A DNA stretch of 64,000 nucleotides from Variovorax paradoxus NBRC 15149 (GCF_001591365.1 NZ_BCUT01000001.1:2108001-2172000), one strand, 5' to 3'. Positions 1 to 9,520 are shown, numbered from the stretch's first letter. The notes: generated from the letters alone by a model not told the origin. Translations and numbers: made by a program.

Positions 1-126
1 CCCTCGATTCTCCTGATGGAAGTGATGGGCGCCGTGCTCGCCACCGTGGCCATCCACGCGGTGGGCGAAAGCTCGGTGCCCTGGACGCCCCAGGCCTTCA
101 GCACCACGGAGGACACGCAGCGATGA
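1..126 (+). CDS. C-terminal end of an unidentified, probably membrane, protein (partial)
   Basis: The window opens inside a reading frame that stays open from base 1 and stops at the TGA at 124-126. The 41 visible residues begin with a hydrophobic stretch ([20 protein letters not shown]) that looks like the last transmembrane helix. A short polar tail ends in TEDTQR. The stop overlaps the ATG of the next gene, which suggests cotranscription. There is too little sequence to name the family; a transporter or antiporter would fit the helix and tail but this is a guess. Confidence 0.55.
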   Translation, partial: PSILLMEVMGAVLATVAIHAVGESSVPWTPQAFSTTEDTQR

Positions 127-1325
127 CCGCGGCCATGCCTTTGCCCGACAGCGACGACTTCCGCTCGCCCGCCCTGCCCGCGGACCCCGCGAGCCGCGTG
201 GTCAAGCTCGAACCCTTCAACCGCTCCGAAGCGCTGTCGCTCGGCGTGGAGCTCGAGCTGCAGCTCGTCAACACGCACGACTACGACCTGGCGCCCTATG
301 CCGAGGACATGCTGCGGCTGATGTCGCAGACCCCGCTGCCCGGCAGCGTGGTGCCCGAGATGACCTCGAGCATGATCGAGATCTCGACCGACATCTGCCA
401 TTCGGCGCAGGACGTGATCACGCAGCTCTCGCCGATCCGCGAGGCGCTCATCAAGAATGCCGACAAGCTCAACATCGCGGTGGTGGGCGGCGGCACGCAT
501 GCCTTCCAGCAGTGGCACGAGCGGCGCATCTACGACAAGCCGCGCTTTCGCGAGCTGTCCGAGCTGTACGGCTACCTGAGCAAGCAGTTCACCATCTTCG
601 GCCAGCACGTGCACATCGGCTGCCCCGATGCCGACTCGGCGCTCCTGATGCTGCACCGCATGTCGCGCTACATCCCGCACTTCATTGCGCTGTCGGCCTC
701 GTCGCCGTTCGTGCAGGGGCAGGACACGCAGTTCGACTCGGCGCGGCTCAACTCGGTGTTCGCATTCCCGCTCTCGGGCCGCGCGCCCTTCACGCTGAGC
801 TGGAAGGAGTTCGAGGCGTACTTCGAGCGCATGACCCGCACCGGCGTCGTGCGCAGCATGAAAGACTTCTACTGGGACATCCGGCCCAAGCCCGAGTTCG
901 GCACCATCGAGATCCGCGTGTTCGACACGCCGCTCACCGTCGAGCGCGCGGCCGCGCTCGCGGGCTACGTGCAGTCGCTGGCCGCATGGTTCCTGCAGGA
1001 GCAGCCCTTCGAGCCGACCGAGGACGACTACCTCGTCTACACCTACAACCGCTTCCAGGCCTGCCGCTTCGGGCTCGATGCGGTGTATGTGGACCCGGCC
1101 AGCGGCCAGCACATGCCGCTGCGCGACCACATCCTCATGACCATGACGCAGCTCGAATGGCACAGCGAGGCGCTCAACGCCACGCAGGCGCTCGGCGAGC
1201 TGCGCACCAGCGTGGAAGCCAACCGCAACGACGCGCGCTGGCTGCGCGAGAAGCAGGGCAAGGAGCGCCTCCTGGCCGAGGTGGTGCGGCAGGCGGCGCT
1301 GCGCTTTCGCGGCGGCGGAGCCTAG
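123..1325 (+). CDS. ybdK: YbdK-type carboxylate-amine ligase (glutamate-cysteine ligase family 2)
   Basis: The 400-residue protein belongs to the GCS2 family of ATP-dependent ligases related to gamma-glutamylcysteine synthetase. Family landmarks are the N-terminal [10 protein letters not shown] strand, the [17 protein letters not shown] segment, [20 protein letters not shown], the [11 protein letters not shown] metal/nucleotide region and the late [19 protein letters not shown] motif. Its length matches the family (about 370-400). YbdK proteins have only weak glutamate-cysteine ligase activity in vitro and their true substrate is unclear, so the physiological reaction is left open. The start overlaps the stop of the upstream partial gene. 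It converges on the regulator gene that follows, the two overlapping by 4 bases. Confidence 0.93.
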   Translation: MTAAMPLPDSDDFRSPALPADPASRVVKLEPFNRSEALSLGVELELQLVNTHDYDLAPYAEDMLRLMSQTPLPGSVVPEMTSSMIEISTDICHSAQDVITQLSPIREALIKNADKLNIAVVGGGTHAFQQWHERRIYDKPRFRELSELYGYLSKQFTIFGQHVHIGCPDADSALLMLHRMSRYIPHFIALSASSPFVQGQDTQFDSARLNSVFAFPLSGRAPFTLSWKEFEAYFERMTRTGVVRSMKDFYWDIRPKPEFGTIEIRVFDTPLTVERAAALAGYVQSLAAWFLQEQPFEPTEDDYLVYTYNRFQACRFGLDAVYVDPASGQHMPLRDHILMTMTQLEWHSEALNATQALGELRTSVEANRNDARWLREKQGKERLLAEVVRQAALRFRGGGA

Positions 1326-2299
1326 GCCGCCACCGCCTCCTGCGAGAACTGCCTGCGGTAGGCCGTGGGCGACACCTTGAACGCCGCCGCGAAGTGCTTT
1401 CGCAGCGACACTGCCGAGCCGAAGCCCACGTCGGTGGCCACGCGTTCCACCGGCCGGTCGGTGGTCTCCAGCAGCCGCTGCGCGAGCGCGAGCCGCTGGT
1501 TCTGCAGCCATTGGCCGACGGTGGTGCCCGTGGCTTCGCGAAAGCGCCGCGTGAAGGTGCGCCGGCTCATCAGTGCGCGCCGCGCGAGGCTGTCGAGTTC
1601 ATGCGGGCTCTGGAGGTGGCGGCCCAGCCATTCGAGCAGCGGCGCAAGGCGGTCGCCCTCGGCCGCGGCGGGCATCGGCTGGCGGATGTACTGCGCCTGT
1701 CCGCCCTGCCGGTGCGGCGCCACCACCATGCGCCGCGCGGCGCGGTTCGCCGCCTCGGCGCCATGGCGCACGCGCAGCAGGTGAAGGCAGCAGTCGATGC
1801 CCGCGGCCGTGCCGGCGGAGGTGAGCACGTCGCCGTCGTCGACGTACAGCACCTCGGGCTGCAGCCTGACCTTCGGATATTGCCTGGCAAAGGCTTCGGC
1901 CAGGTTCCAGTGCGTGGTGGCCAGGCGGCCATCGAGCAGGCCCGCCTCGGCCAGCACGAAGGCGCCCAGGCACAGCCCGACCACGATGGCGCCGCGCCGG
2001 TGCGCCGCCTGCAGCGCGCGGATCAGCGCCGGCGGCGCGGGCCGGCCGTCGTCGCACCATGAGGGCACGATCACGATCTGCGCACGCCGGATCGCCTCGA
2101 GCCCGTGCGGCACCCCGAGCGTGAAGCCCGCATTGGTCTGCAGCGGGCCCGGCTCGGTGCCGCACACCTGCAGGCGAAAACGCGGGTCGCCCGCTTCCGT
2201 ACGGTCTTCGCCGAAGACCATGCACGGCACCGACAGGTGAAAGGGGCTGATGCCGTCGAAGGCGACGACGGCGATGGTTTCCAGGGTTTTTCGAGCCAT
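1322..2299 (-). CDS. GlxA-family AraC-type transcriptional regulator
   Basis: This 325-residue protein has two parts. Residues about 5-185 form a DJ-1/PfpI (class I amidotransferase-like) sensor domain with the [19 protein letters not shown] elbow and the TTHW motif typical of GlxA regulators. Residues about 215-318 carry two helix-turn-helix units of the AraC type ([17 protein letters not shown] and [17 protein letters not shown]). GlxA regulators usually activate catabolic genes for amines or similar compounds. It is transcribed divergently from the isochorismatase-fold hydrolase at 2403, with 103 bases between the starts. That hydrolase is the obvious candidate target. Confidence 0.92.
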   Translation of the reverse strand: MARKTLETIAVVAFDGISPFHLSVPCMVFGEDRTEAGDPRFRLQVCGTEPGPLQTNAGFTLGVPHGLEAIRRAQIVIVPSWCDDGRPAPPALIRALQAAHRRGAIVVGLCLGAFVLAEAGLLDGRLATTHWNLAEAFARQYPKVRLQPEVLYVDDGDVLTSAGTAAGIDCCLHLLRVRHGAEAANRAARRMVVAPHRQGGQAQYIRQPMPAAAEGDRLAPLLEWLGRHLQSPHELDSLARRALMSRRTFTRRFREATGTTVGQWLQNQRLALAQRLLETTDRPVERVATDVGFGSAVSLRKHFAAAFKVSPTAYRRQFSQEAVAA

Positions 2300-2402
2300 G
2301 GCCCGATTTTATCGACGAATGGCTTTCGGGCCACTTTCTGCCGACGGCTCCAGCGCGAACAATCGGGCCATCCCAACCACTTGCAACACGGAGCCCCCCA
2401 CC

Positions 2403-3032
2403 ATGAGCAACCACCCCGCCCCGCGCCGCGCCCTCGTCGTGATCGACGTGCAGAACGAATACTTCGAAGGCGGCGGCCTGCCCATCGAATACCCGCCGGT
2501 CGAAAGCTCGCTGCCGAAGATCGCGCAGGCCATGGACGCCGCGCGCGCGGCCGGCACGCCGGTGGTCGTGGTGCAGCACCACGCACCCAAGGGCGCGCCG
2601 GTGTTCCAGGCCGACGCGCACAACGGCCAGCTGCATCCGGAAATTGCGAGGCGGCCGCACGACCACCTCATCACCAAGACCTTGCCGAGCGTGTTCACCG
2701 GCACCGACTTTGCCGACTGGATTGCGCGCCACCAGATCGACACGCTCAGCGTGGTGGGCTACATGACGCAGAACTGCGATGCCTCCACCGTGTTCGAGGC
2801 CATGCACCGCGGCCTCAACGTGGAGTTCCTTTCGGACGCGAGCGGCGCGCTGCCGTACTCGAATGCGGCCGGACAGGTCAGCGCCGAGGAAATCCACCGC
2901 GTCTTCAGCGTCGTGTTCCACAGCAACTTCGCGGCCGTGGCAAGCACCGAGGCCTGGATTGCCGCGCTGCAGGCCGGCCAGCCGATCGAGAAGGACAACG
3001 TGGTGATGTCGAACCGGCGCGCGCGGGCCTGA
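2403..3032 (+). CDS. Isochorismatase-family cysteine hydrolase
   Basis: The 209-residue product has the full isochorismatase-like fold pattern. ALVVIDVQNEYF near residue 10 supplies the catalytic Asp, a central HDHLITKTLPSVFTGTDF supplies the Lys, and VVGYMTQNCDASTVFEAM supplies the nucleophilic Cys. Such enzymes hydrolyse amides, nicotinamide, carbamates or isochorismate; the substrate cannot be read from sequence. I placed the start at ATG 2403 (MSNHPAP), because the frame upstream of it runs into the divergent promoter region and the homology begins right after it. The gene lies divergent to a GlxA-type regulator and 25 bases before thiL. Confidence 0.9.
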   Translation: MSNHPAPRRALVVIDVQNEYFEGGGLPIEYPPVESSLPKIAQAMDAARAAGTPVVVVQHHAPKGAPVFQADAHNGQLHPEIARRPHDHLITKTLPSVFTGTDFADWIARHQIDTLSVVGYMTQNCDASTVFEAMHRGLNVEFLSDASGALPYSNAAGQVSAEEIHRVFSVVFHSNFAAVASTEAWIAALQAGQPIEKDNVVMSNRRARA

Positions 3033-3057
3033 GCGGTTCAGCGCTTATGCTCGCCCC

Positions 3058-4017
3058 ATGGGTGAATTCGACCTGATCACACGCTACTTCCAGCGCCCCG
3101 CCAAGCGCTCCCCGCTCGGCGTGGGCGACGACTGCGCATTGCTCGCGCCCGCGCCCGGCATGCAGCTTGCCGTGTCCTGCGACATGCTGGTCGAGGGCCG
3201 GCACTTTCTGTCGACCGTCGATCCCGCGCGACTCGGCCACAAGGCGCTGGCGGTGAACCTCAGCGACCTGGCGGCCTGCGGCGCAAAGCCGCTGGCCTTC
3301 ACGCTCGCGCTCGCGCTGCCCGGTGTCGACGAGCCCTGGCTCGAAGCCTTTTCGCGCGGCCTGTTCGCGCTGGCCGACGAGCACGGCTGCGAGCTCGTGG
3401 GCGGCGACACCACGCGCGGCCCGCTCAACATCTGCATCACCGTGTTCGGCGAAGTGCCGGCCGGCGCGGCGCTGCTGCGCTCGGGCGCGCACGCGGGCGA
3501 CGACATCTGGGTCAGCGGCACGCTCGGCGATGCGCGGCTCGCGCTCGAGGCGTTCCGCGGCACGCTCTCACTGCCCGCCGACGTGTTCGCGCAGGCGCGC
3601 ATGCGCATGGAGCAGCCCACGCCGCGCGTGGCGCTGGGGCAGGCGCTGCGGGGCAAGGCTTCTGCGGCGGTGGACGTGAGCGACGGCCTCGTGGGCGACC
3701 TGGGCCACATCCTCGCGTCGAGCAAGGTGGGCGCCACGCTCGATGCCGATGCGGCCACCGGCGTGATCGCCGCGGCCGCGTCCTGCGGCCTCGGCACCGA
3801 GATCCTGCGCACCTGCGCGCTTTCAGGTGGCGACGACTACGAGCTGGTCTTCACCGCACCGCCCGCCGCGCGCGCCGCGGTCGAACAGGCCGGCAGGGAA
3901 AGCACCACGCGCGTGACGCGCATCGGCCGCATCGACGCCGAAGCCGGCCTGCGCATCGTGGACGCCGGCGGCGCGCCGGTGGCGCAGCGCTTCGGCTCCT
4001 TCGACCACTTCGTCTGA
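3058..4017 (+). CDS. thiL: Thiamine-monophosphate kinase
   Basis: ThiL phosphorylates thiamine phosphate to thiamine diphosphate using ATP, the last step of the cofactor pathway, in the cytoplasm. All family blocks are present in the 319 residues: GVGDDCALLAP, SCDMLVEGRHF, GHKALAVNLSDLAACGAKP, GGDTTRGPLNICITVFGEVP, AVDVSDGLVGDLGHI and SGGDDYELVFTAP. The acidic residues of these blocks bind the magnesium-nucleotide. Length is normal. No TPP riboswitch is visible upstream, as expected for thiL. Its TGA stop abuts the stop of the convergent lipoprotein gene with no spacer. Confidence 0.97.
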   Translation: MGEFDLITRYFQRPAKRSPLGVGDDCALLAPAPGMQLAVSCDMLVEGRHFLSTVDPARLGHKALAVNLSDLAACGAKPLAFTLALALPGVDEPWLEAFSRGLFALADEHGCELVGGDTTRGPLNICITVFGEVPAGAALLRSGAHAGDDIWVSGTLGDARLALEAFRGTLSLPADVFAQARMRMEQPTPRVALGQALRGKASAAVDVSDGLVGDLGHILASSKVGATLDADAATGVIAAAASCGLGTEILRTCALSGGDDYELVFTAPPAARAAVEQAGRESTTRVTRIGRIDAEAGLRIVDAGGAPVAQRFGSFDHFV

Positions 4018-4728
4018 TCAGGACCCTCGAACCATTGCCTGCATCTTGGCTTGGGCGGCGTTGATGTCCTTCGACTGGCCATTGAGCTCCTGCAGCATCT
4101 TGTTGAGCTGCGCCTGCACGGCCGGATCGCTCACGCTGACCGACGAGCCCGAGACCTGGATCTTCGACTTGTTCTGCTCGAGGTAGTCGCCCACCGCGAG
4201 CGCGCCGTCGAACACCTTGTCGAGGGCAGGGAACACCTCCTTGAAGGTGGCGGCCGGCGCCGAGACGGTCTTCTCGTAGGCCTTGTCGTAGACCTGCTTC
4301 AGGTCGTCGGGCTGCTTGAGCTTCGCGTGCGCGGCATCGGCCTTGGCCAGCTCCTGGTCGAGCGCGGTGCGCAGGCCGCCCAGGCCGTCCTTGGCGGCCT
4401 TGAGGTCGTCGCGGCGCGACGCCAGGTCGGCAATCGAGCGCAGCGCGCCCTTGGCCATGACCTGGCCCATCGGCTGGCTGACCGACTTGTTCATGCCCTC
4501 GTTGAAGTCGGCGATCACCGCGTAGTGCTGCGCATAGTCGCCGAAGGAGGCCTTCTCGTCGGCCGTGGGCGTGGGCACGCGCAGGCCGGGCTTGTCGAGC
4601 ACGCGGGCCTGCAGGAAGCCGATGAAGGCGGTGCGCTGCTCGGCCTCCTTGCTGCCGCAAGCCGCGAGCAGGAAGCTGAACGCCAGGCACAGCCACAACG
4701 CGTTGAAACGGACCCGGGTTCTTTTCAT
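4018..4728 (-). CDS. DUF3053 (YiaF-like) lipoprotein
   Basis: The 236-residue protein starts with a lipoprotein signal: MKRTR, a hydrophobic core and the lipobox LLAAC at about residue 20, so the mature protein should be anchored in a membrane facing the periplasm. The rest is mostly helical and charged, with a GFLQARVLDKPGLRVP segment and long coiled-coil-like stretches, matching the YiaF/DUF3053 family. No function is established for the family. The start at 4728 was chosen because the signal peptide begins there. The last codon lies against the stop of thiL. Confidence 0.82.
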   Translation of the reverse strand: MKRTRVRFNALWLCLAFSFLLAACGSKEAEQRTAFIGFLQARVLDKPGLRVPTPTADEKASFGDYAQHYAVIADFNEGMNKSVSQPMGQVMAKGALRSIADLASRRDDLKAAKDGLGGLRTALDQELAKADAAHAKLKQPDDLKQVYDKAYEKTVSAPAATFKEVFPALDKVFDGALAVGDYLEQNKSKIQVSGSSVSVSDPAVQAQLNKMLQELNGQSKDINAAQAKMQAMVRGS

Positions 4729-4777
4729 GATGCAGATGCCTTCGCGCTTGGATGAACCGCCGAGCATACGATGGCCC

Positions 4778-6238
4778 TCATCGGCCGCGCGCGGCAACGA
4801 AGCGCGCCACCAGCCACGCCGCCAGCGCGGGCGCGAACGCGAAGCTCGCAAACAGCCAGGCCGCGGCGGAGCGCGCGCCCGCCGCGCCGCCGGGCTCGCT
4901 GAGGCCGGCCGCGTTGGCCACCAGCCCCGCCACCGCCGCGCCCACGGCCATGCCGTAGAGCTGCACGGTCGTGATCGAGGCCGAGGCCAGGCCTTCCTGC
5001 CCGGCCGGCGCGAGCGACATCACGCGCGTGACCAGGTGCGGCCATCCGATGCCCACGCCCAGCCCCACGGCCGCCAGCGCAATGGCGGCCAGCAGCATCT
5101 CGAGCCCCGGCGCAAAGCGCCCGGGTGCCGGCAGCAGCAGCGCGAGCGCGGCAAGCCCCAGCGTGCAGGCCACGGGCCCGGCGCGCAGCATGCGGTCGGC
5201 GCCCGCGCCGCTGCGCCCCGACGACAGCAGCGAGCCCGCGCTCCAGCCGCCGGCCATCGCGGCCGTGAGGTAGCCGGCCGACAGCGGCGAATGGCCATGC
5301 AGCAGCTGCAGGAAGTACGGCACGAAGATCTCGGTGGTGGTGCCGATCAAGAGCAGCACCACGCAGGCATAGATGGCGCCCATCGGCGTGCGCAGCGCGT
5401 AGGCGCCAGCGGGCAGCAGCCGCACCGCGGCATGCCGGTCGATCCGCGTGGCGGCCACGCCGAGCGCCAGGCCCAGCGCCACGCCGGCGGCCTGCCAGGC
5501 CATGGCCGACAAGAACTCGCTGGCCGCGATCACCAGCACCGAGGTCGCCAGCAAGCCGATCTGCAGCGCCGGGATGCGCGGCATGGCCGGCGGCCGTTCA
5601 TGCCGCACGCCGGCCGCGGGCCGCAACTGCACCGCGACCAGCAGCGCCTGCACGGCAGCCAGCGGCAGCAGCGACCAGAAGGCCCAGCGCCAGTGCCCCG
5701 CCTGCGCGAACAGGCCGCCCACCGCCGGCCCGCAGAGCGTGGCCACGCCCCACATGCCCGACACCAGCGCCACCGCGCGCGGCCACAGCCGCGGCGCGAA
5801 CACCCGCTGGATCAGCGCATAGCTCAGGGCCGCGAGCAGGCCGCCGCCCAGCCCCTGCACCGCGCGGCCCGCGAGCAGCCACGGCATGGCCGGAGCGAGC
5901 GCGCAGGCCATCGAACCCGCGCCGAACACCACGAGCGCCGCCAGGCAGGCGCCGCGCGGGCCCAGCCGCGCCAGCAGCCGCACCGACAGCGTGGCGCCGA
6001 GGATCGACCCCACCACGAACAGCGTGGTGCTCCAGGCGTACCAGTCGAGCCCGCCGATCTCGTTCACCACCGAGGGCAGCACGGTCGTCACGATGTGCAC
6101 GTTGACCGCATGCAGCGCAACGCCGCCCGTGAGCGCCAGCGCGCGCCAGCCGTTGCGGCCGCTGAACAGTTCGCTCCAATCGGCAGCGGGCGAAGCGGGG
6201 TGGAGCGAGGCAGGGGCGTTGGATGAGGCAGCAGGCAT
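4778..6238 (-). CDS. MFS transporter
   Basis: About 486 residues with repeated hydrophobic helices identify a major facilitator superfamily carrier. The first helix region contains LHAVNVHIVTTVLPSVVNEI, and the loop after helix 2 has LGATLSVRLLARLGPRGACL, the expected cytoplasmic position for motif A. About 14 hydrophobic segments are seen, as in drug/H+ antiporters of the DHA2 type, but the substrate is unknown. I used ATG 6238 rather than the in-frame TTG 33 bases upstream. The divergent pgpA gene begins 136 bases away, so the region 6239-6373 holds both promoters. Confidence 0.88.
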   Translation of the reverse strand: MPAASSNAPASLHPASPAADWSELFSGRNGWRALALTGGVALHAVNVHIVTTVLPSVVNEIGGLDWYAWSTTLFVVGSILGATLSVRLLARLGPRGACLAALVVFGAGSMACALAPAMPWLLAGRAVQGLGGGLLAALSYALIQRVFAPRLWPRAVALVSGMWGVATLCGPAVGGLFAQAGHWRWAFWSLLPLAAVQALLVAVQLRPAAGVRHERPPAMPRIPALQIGLLATSVLVIAASEFLSAMAWQAAGVALGLALGVAATRIDRHAAVRLLPAGAYALRTPMGAIYACVVLLLIGTTTEIFVPYFLQLLHGHSPLSAGYLTAAMAGGWSAGSLLSSGRSGAGADRMLRAGPVACTLGLAALALLLPAPGRFAPGLEMLLAAIALAAVGLGVGIGWPHLVTRVMSLAPAGQEGLASASITTVQLYGMAVGAAVAGLVANAAGLSEPGGAAGARSAAAWLFASFAFAPALAAWLVARFVAARGR

Positions 6239-6296
6239 ATGGCGCGGTCCTTGGCGGACGACGGGTGGCAAGGCAAGGCCCGGATCCTAGGCCGGC

Positions 6297-6313
6297 CTTG
6301 TGAATTAAACAAG
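6297..6313. promoter_or_regulatory. Inverted repeat in the MFS/pgpA divergent promoter region
   Basis: CTTGT (6297-6301), seven bases, then ACAAG (6309-6313) form a short hyphenated palindrome in an A+T-rich patch between two divergent genes. The patch stands out from its G+C-rich surroundings, as promoters and operators often do. No regulator gene is adjacent, so the binding protein is unknown. Confidence 0.3.
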
Positions 6314-6373
6314 TTATTGCTTTGATAAATAGAGGGTCTTGGACAGCCCCCGAATGCGCGACACTCTGGCCTG

Positions 6374-6931
6374 ATGCAAGCCGCTTCTTCCTCCGCAGGC
6401 CCCATGCCGCCAGCCACGCCCCGCCGCCCCTCGATCGCCTTCCTGTTGTCCCACCCGGCGCATTTCATCGCCATGGGCTTCGGCTCCGGCCTGCCGCGCG
6501 TGGCGCCCGGCACCGTCGGCACGCTCTGGGCCTGGGCCGCCTTTGCCGTGATGCAGCTGTGGCTCACGCCCGCGGCCATCGGCTGGATCATCCTGGCCTC
6601 GCTGCCGATCGGCTGGTGGGCCTGCAGCATCACCGCGCGCGACATGGGCGTGGCCGACCCGGGCAGCATCGTGTGGGACGAGGTGATCGCGTTCTGGATC
6701 GTGCTGTGGCTCGTCACGCCGGCCGGGCTCCTCGCGCAGGCCATCGCGTTCGGCCTGTTCCGCTTCTTCGATGCCGCCAAGCCGGGGCCGGTGGCCTGGG
6801 CCGATGCGCTGTTCAAGCAGCGCGACGCCGTCCAGGTGCGCTGGTGGCGCGCGGGCTTCGGCATCATCCTCGACGACCTGGTGGCGGCGTTCTGCACGCT
6901 CTTGGTCATCGCGCTCTGGCGCGCATGGTGA
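6374..6931 (+). CDS. pgpA: Phosphatidylglycerophosphatase A
   Basis: PgpA removes the phosphate from phosphatidylglycerophosphate to give phosphatidylglycerol at the inner membrane. The 185-residue protein shows the family hallmarks GSGLPRVAPGTVGTLWAW near residue 36 and a DEVIAFWIVL segment around residue 100. Near the C-terminus comes DDLVAAFCTL with its acidic pair. Several hydrophobic helices fit a membrane protein. Its end overlaps the start of the next gene, pncC, by 7 bases, marking the start of a compact four-gene run that ends at 8289. Confidence 0.95.
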   Translation: MQAASSSAGPMPPATPRRPSIAFLLSHPAHFIAMGFGSGLPRVAPGTVGTLWAWAAFAVMQLWLTPAAIGWIILASLPIGWWACSITARDMGVADPGSIVWDEVIAFWIVLWLVTPAGLLAQAIAFGLFRFFDAAKPGPVAWADALFKQRDAVQVRWWRAGFGIILDDLVAAFCTLLVIALWRAW

Positions 6932-7479
6932 ACACGATGGAAGCCTCGACCCCAGCGAATTTTCTTGCCGACCAGGACACGCCCGCGCTCGTCGCAGCCT
7001 TGGCCGAACTGCTGCTGAAGAAGGGCTGGATGCTGGCCACGGCCGAAAGCTGCACCGGCGGGCTCATTGCCGGCGCATGCACCGAGCTCGCGGGCTCCAG
7101 CGCCTGGTTCGAGCGCGGCTTCGTCAGCTACTCGAACGCGGCCAAGACCGAACTGCTGGGCGTCGACGCCGCGCTGATCGAAGCCCACGGCGCGGTCAGC
7201 GAGCCGGTGGCGCGCGCCATGGCCGAAGGCGCCATCGCGCATTCGGCAGCGCGTGCCGCGGTGGCCGTGACCGGCGTGGCCGGCCCTACCGGCGGCAGCC
7301 CCGACAAGCCGGTCGGCACCGTGTGGTTCGGCTGGTCGGCCGGCGGGCAGGTGCGCACCGAGCGCCGCCGCTTCGATGGCGACCGCGCCGCGGTGCGCGC
7401 CGCCACGGTGCACTACGCCCTGCAGACACTGGTGGGCCTGCTCGGCCCGCAGCCCGGCACAACAACGAAGGCCCCATGA
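6925..7479 (+). CDS. pncC: Nicotinamide-nucleotide amidohydrolase PncC (CinA C-terminal domain)
   Basis: This is a stand-alone CinA C-terminal domain of 184 residues. It deamidates nicotinamide mononucleotide to nicotinate mononucleotide in NAD recycling. Signature segments are LATAESCTGGLIAGACTELA with the catalytic Ser/Thr region, FERGFVSYSNAAKTELLGV, HGAVSEPVARAMAEGA and the Gly-rich AVTGVAGPTGGS near the C-terminal third. Two starts are possible, ATG 6925 and ATG 6937. The first overlaps the pgpA stop and is used here. Confidence 0.93.
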   Translation: MVNTMEASTPANFLADQDTPALVAALAELLLKKGWMLATAESCTGGLIAGACTELAGSSAWFERGFVSYSNAAKTELLGVDAALIEAHGAVSEPVARAMAEGAIAHSAARAAVAVTGVAGPTGGSPDKPVGTVWFGWSAGGQVRTERRRFDGDRAAVRAATVHYALQTLVGLLGPQPGTTTKAP

Positions 7480-7480
7480 C

Positions 7481-7978
7481 ATGACAACTGCCACCGCCAA
7501 TGCCCAGACCATCGAGCGCTTCTACGAGGCCTTCTCCCGGCTCGATGCCCGCGCCATGGCTGCCTGCTACGCCAGCGACGCGGCCTTCGACGACGAGGCC
7601 TTCTCGCTGCGCGGCCGGCAACAGGTGGGCGGCATGTGGCGCATGCTCTGCGACGCCACGCGGGCCAAGGGCGCCGACGTCTGGCGGCTGACTTGGCGCG
7701 ACGTGCAGGCCGACGGCACCAGCGGCCAGGCCCACTGGGACGCGCACTACCGCTTCAGCGCCACCGGCCGGCTGGTCGACAACAGCGTCGATGCGCGCTT
7801 CGGCTTCACGCCCGAGGGGCTGATTGCCACGCATCGCGACAGCTTTGCCTTCTGGACCTGGTCGCGCCAGGCGCTGGGCGCGCCGGGCCTGCTGCTCGGC
7901 TGGACGCCGATGCTGCGCAACAAGGTACGCGCCACCGCGGCCGCCAATCTCGCCACTTATCTCGCACGCCAACCATGA
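7481..7978 (+). CDS. SnoaL/NTF2-like fold protein
   Basis: The 165-residue protein begins with TIERFYEAFSRLDARAMAACY, the typical first helix of SnoaL-like proteins of the NTF2 superfamily. WRMLCDATR and HWDAHYRFSATGRLVDN follow in the expected cone-shaped fold. Such proteins are small enzymes or binding proteins with many roles, and the function here is unknown. ATG 7481 lies just after the pncC stop. The gene ends in an ATGA overlap with the following acetyltransferase gene, suggesting translation is coupled. Confidence 0.82.
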   Translation: MTTATANAQTIERFYEAFSRLDARAMAACYASDAAFDDEAFSLRGRQQVGGMWRMLCDATRAKGADVWRLTWRDVQADGTSGQAHWDAHYRFSATGRLVDNSVDARFGFTPEGLIATHRDSFAFWTWSRQALGAPGLLLGWTPMLRNKVRATAAANLATYLARQP

Positions 7979-8289
7979 GCAACAGCAACCTCGCCATCAC
8001 CAACAACGAAGCCCAGCACCGCTACGAAGCCGCGCTCGAGGGCCAGCTCGCGGCCTACGCCGAATACAACCTGCTGACCGACGCCATCATGTTCACCCAC
8101 ACCGAGGTGCTGCCCGAGCACGAGGGCAAGGGCGTGGGCTCGGGCATTGCGCGGCATGTGCTGGACGAGGCGCGCGCCAAGGGGCTGCATGTGATTCCGG
8201 TGTGCCAGTTCATTGCGGGCTACATCCGCAAGCACCGCGAATACGCCGACCTGGTGCGGCCCGACATCCAGCGCGCCTTCAAGATCTGA
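7975..8289 (+). CDS. Small GNAT-like N-acetyltransferase (YidJ/Gtn type)
   Basis: This 104-residue protein matches the compact GNAT subfamily of about 90-105 residues. LTDAIMFTHTEVLPEHEGKG leads into the acetyl-CoA pyrophosphate loop EGKGVGSGIARHVLDEA, followed by the VIPVCQFIAGYIRKHREYADL strand-helix. The acceptor is unknown. Start ATG 7975 overlaps the previous stop (ATGA). The 3' end overlaps the convergent MFS gene by 11 bases. Confidence 0.88.
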   Translation: MSNSNLAITNNEAQHRYEAALEGQLAAYAEYNLLTDAIMFTHTEVLPEHEGKGVGSGIARHVLDEARAKGLHVIPVCQFIAGYIRKHREYADLVRPDIQRAFKI

Positions 8290-9520
8290 GGGCGTCGGCC
8301 TTCGGCGCGGGCAGCCACGCGAAGGCCGCGATGCCCAGCACCAGCAGCACGGCAATGGTGGCCAGCACGGCCGTGAGCGGATCGCCGCCATGCGCCGCGG
8401 CCGCCGAGGCCGCCACGCCGGTGGCCCACTGCATGAGCGCGACGCCGAGGAACATCGCCATGGTGAAGACCGCCATCGCGCGGCCCGTGAGCGTCGCCGG
8501 GTAGGCCACGCGCACGTCGGCGTACTGCCAGACGATGAAGCCCGAGAGCACGCCGATCAGCACCATGCCGCCGATGTCCAGCCAGGCCGAATGCGTGAAG
8601 GCGATGAGCGCGAACAGCGCCGCATAGCCGAGCGCGCACACCACGATCCGGCGGCGGCGCGCGGCGCCATCACGGTCGAAGCGGCCGAACAGCGGCGCAC
8701 CGAACAGCGAGATCACCGACACCGCGATGGCGACGTTGCCGCTTTGCACCAGCGAGTAGCCGTGGCGCTCCATCATGAGCGGTCCGAGCCAGAGCCCGCG
8801 CAGCGAGATGAAGGCGGCATAGGTCACGGCCCCGAGCATGACGATGCCGAGCGTGTGCGGCATTGCGAGCAGCGCGCCGAACTGGCGGATGGCCTCGGGA
8901 ATCGACTCGTTCACCTGCGGCACGGCCGCGGCGGGCTCGCGCACCCAGTGCCAGATCGCGAGCCACGCCAGCGCCGAGGCCACGGCCAGCACCAGGAAGC
9001 CCGCGCGCCAAGAATACGCCTGCACCAGCCACGCGAGCGGCGTGCCGGTGGCCAGCATGCCCAGGCCGCCGATCGCCAGCACCAGGCCCGAGACGGTGGC
9101 AAAGCGCGCGGCCGGAAAGTGCCGCGCGATGAACACGGTGCACACCAGGAAGGCCGGCGCGCAGCCGATGCCGATCAGCGCCTGCCCCGCCACCAGCACC
9201 GCGTAGCTCGGCGCGAGCGCCGAAAGCAGCGCACCCGCGATGGCGACCGGAAAAGCCACCAGCACCGTGCGCCGCACGCCATGCAGGTCGATGCCGATGC
9301 CCATGAAGAGCTGCATCGCGCCAAAGGCGAAATGAAAGGCGCCCGAGAAAATGCCCAATGCCTGGGCCGAGAGCCTGAAGTCGGCCTGCAGCGGGCTGGC
9401 CATGATGGCGCCCACGGTGCGGAAGGCCTGGCTCAGCGCCACGCCGGCGCACAGCGCCAGCACCATGGCCCACGCCGCGCGTGGCGTCAGCCGTGCGCTG
9501 GCAGGGCCGCTGTCAGGCAC
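8279..9520 (-). CDS. MFS transporter (paralogue of the one at 42392)
   Basis: About 413 residues with 12 hydrophobic segments make this a major facilitator carrier. The opening is strikingly like the MFS gene at 42392: [17 protein letters not shown] here against [17 protein letters not shown] there. VRRTVL and IGVGCAPAFL-type segments are also shared, so the two are paralogues. The substrate is unknown. No ATG is available near the expected N-terminus. GTG 9520 (overlapping the upstream gene's stop) and GTG 9547 are the candidates, and I used the first because an AAGAAG stretch precedes it. Confidence 0.86.
   Translation of the reverse strand: MPDSGPASARLTPRAAWAMVLALCAGVALSQAFRTVGAIMASPLQADFRLSAQALGIFSGAFHFAFGAMQLFMGIGIDLHGVRRTVLVAFPVAIAGALLSALAPSYAVLVAGQALIGIGCAPAFLVCTVFIARHFPAARFATVSGLVLAIGGLGMLATGTPLAWLVQAYSWRAGFLVLAVASALAWLAIWHWVREPAAAVPQVNESIPEAIRQFGALLAMPHTLGIVMLGAVTYAAFISLRGLWLGPLMMERHGYSLVQSGNVAIAVSVISLFGAPLFGRFDRDGAARRRRIVVCALGYAALFALIAFTHSAWLDIGGMVLIGVLSGFIVWQYADVRVAYPATLTGRAMAVFTMAMFLGVALMQWATGVAASAAAAHGGDPLTAVLATIAVLLVLGIAAFAWLPAPKADALRS

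Noticed and set aside
3058..4017. TPP riboswitch before thiL
   Set aside because: Only 25 bases separate thiL from the preceding gene and no thi-box-like sequence is present.
4015..4020. TGATCA at the abutting stops of thiL and the DUF3053 gene as a functional site
   Set aside because: A 6-base palindrome arises by chance wherever TGA and TCA stops meet; nothing else supports a role.
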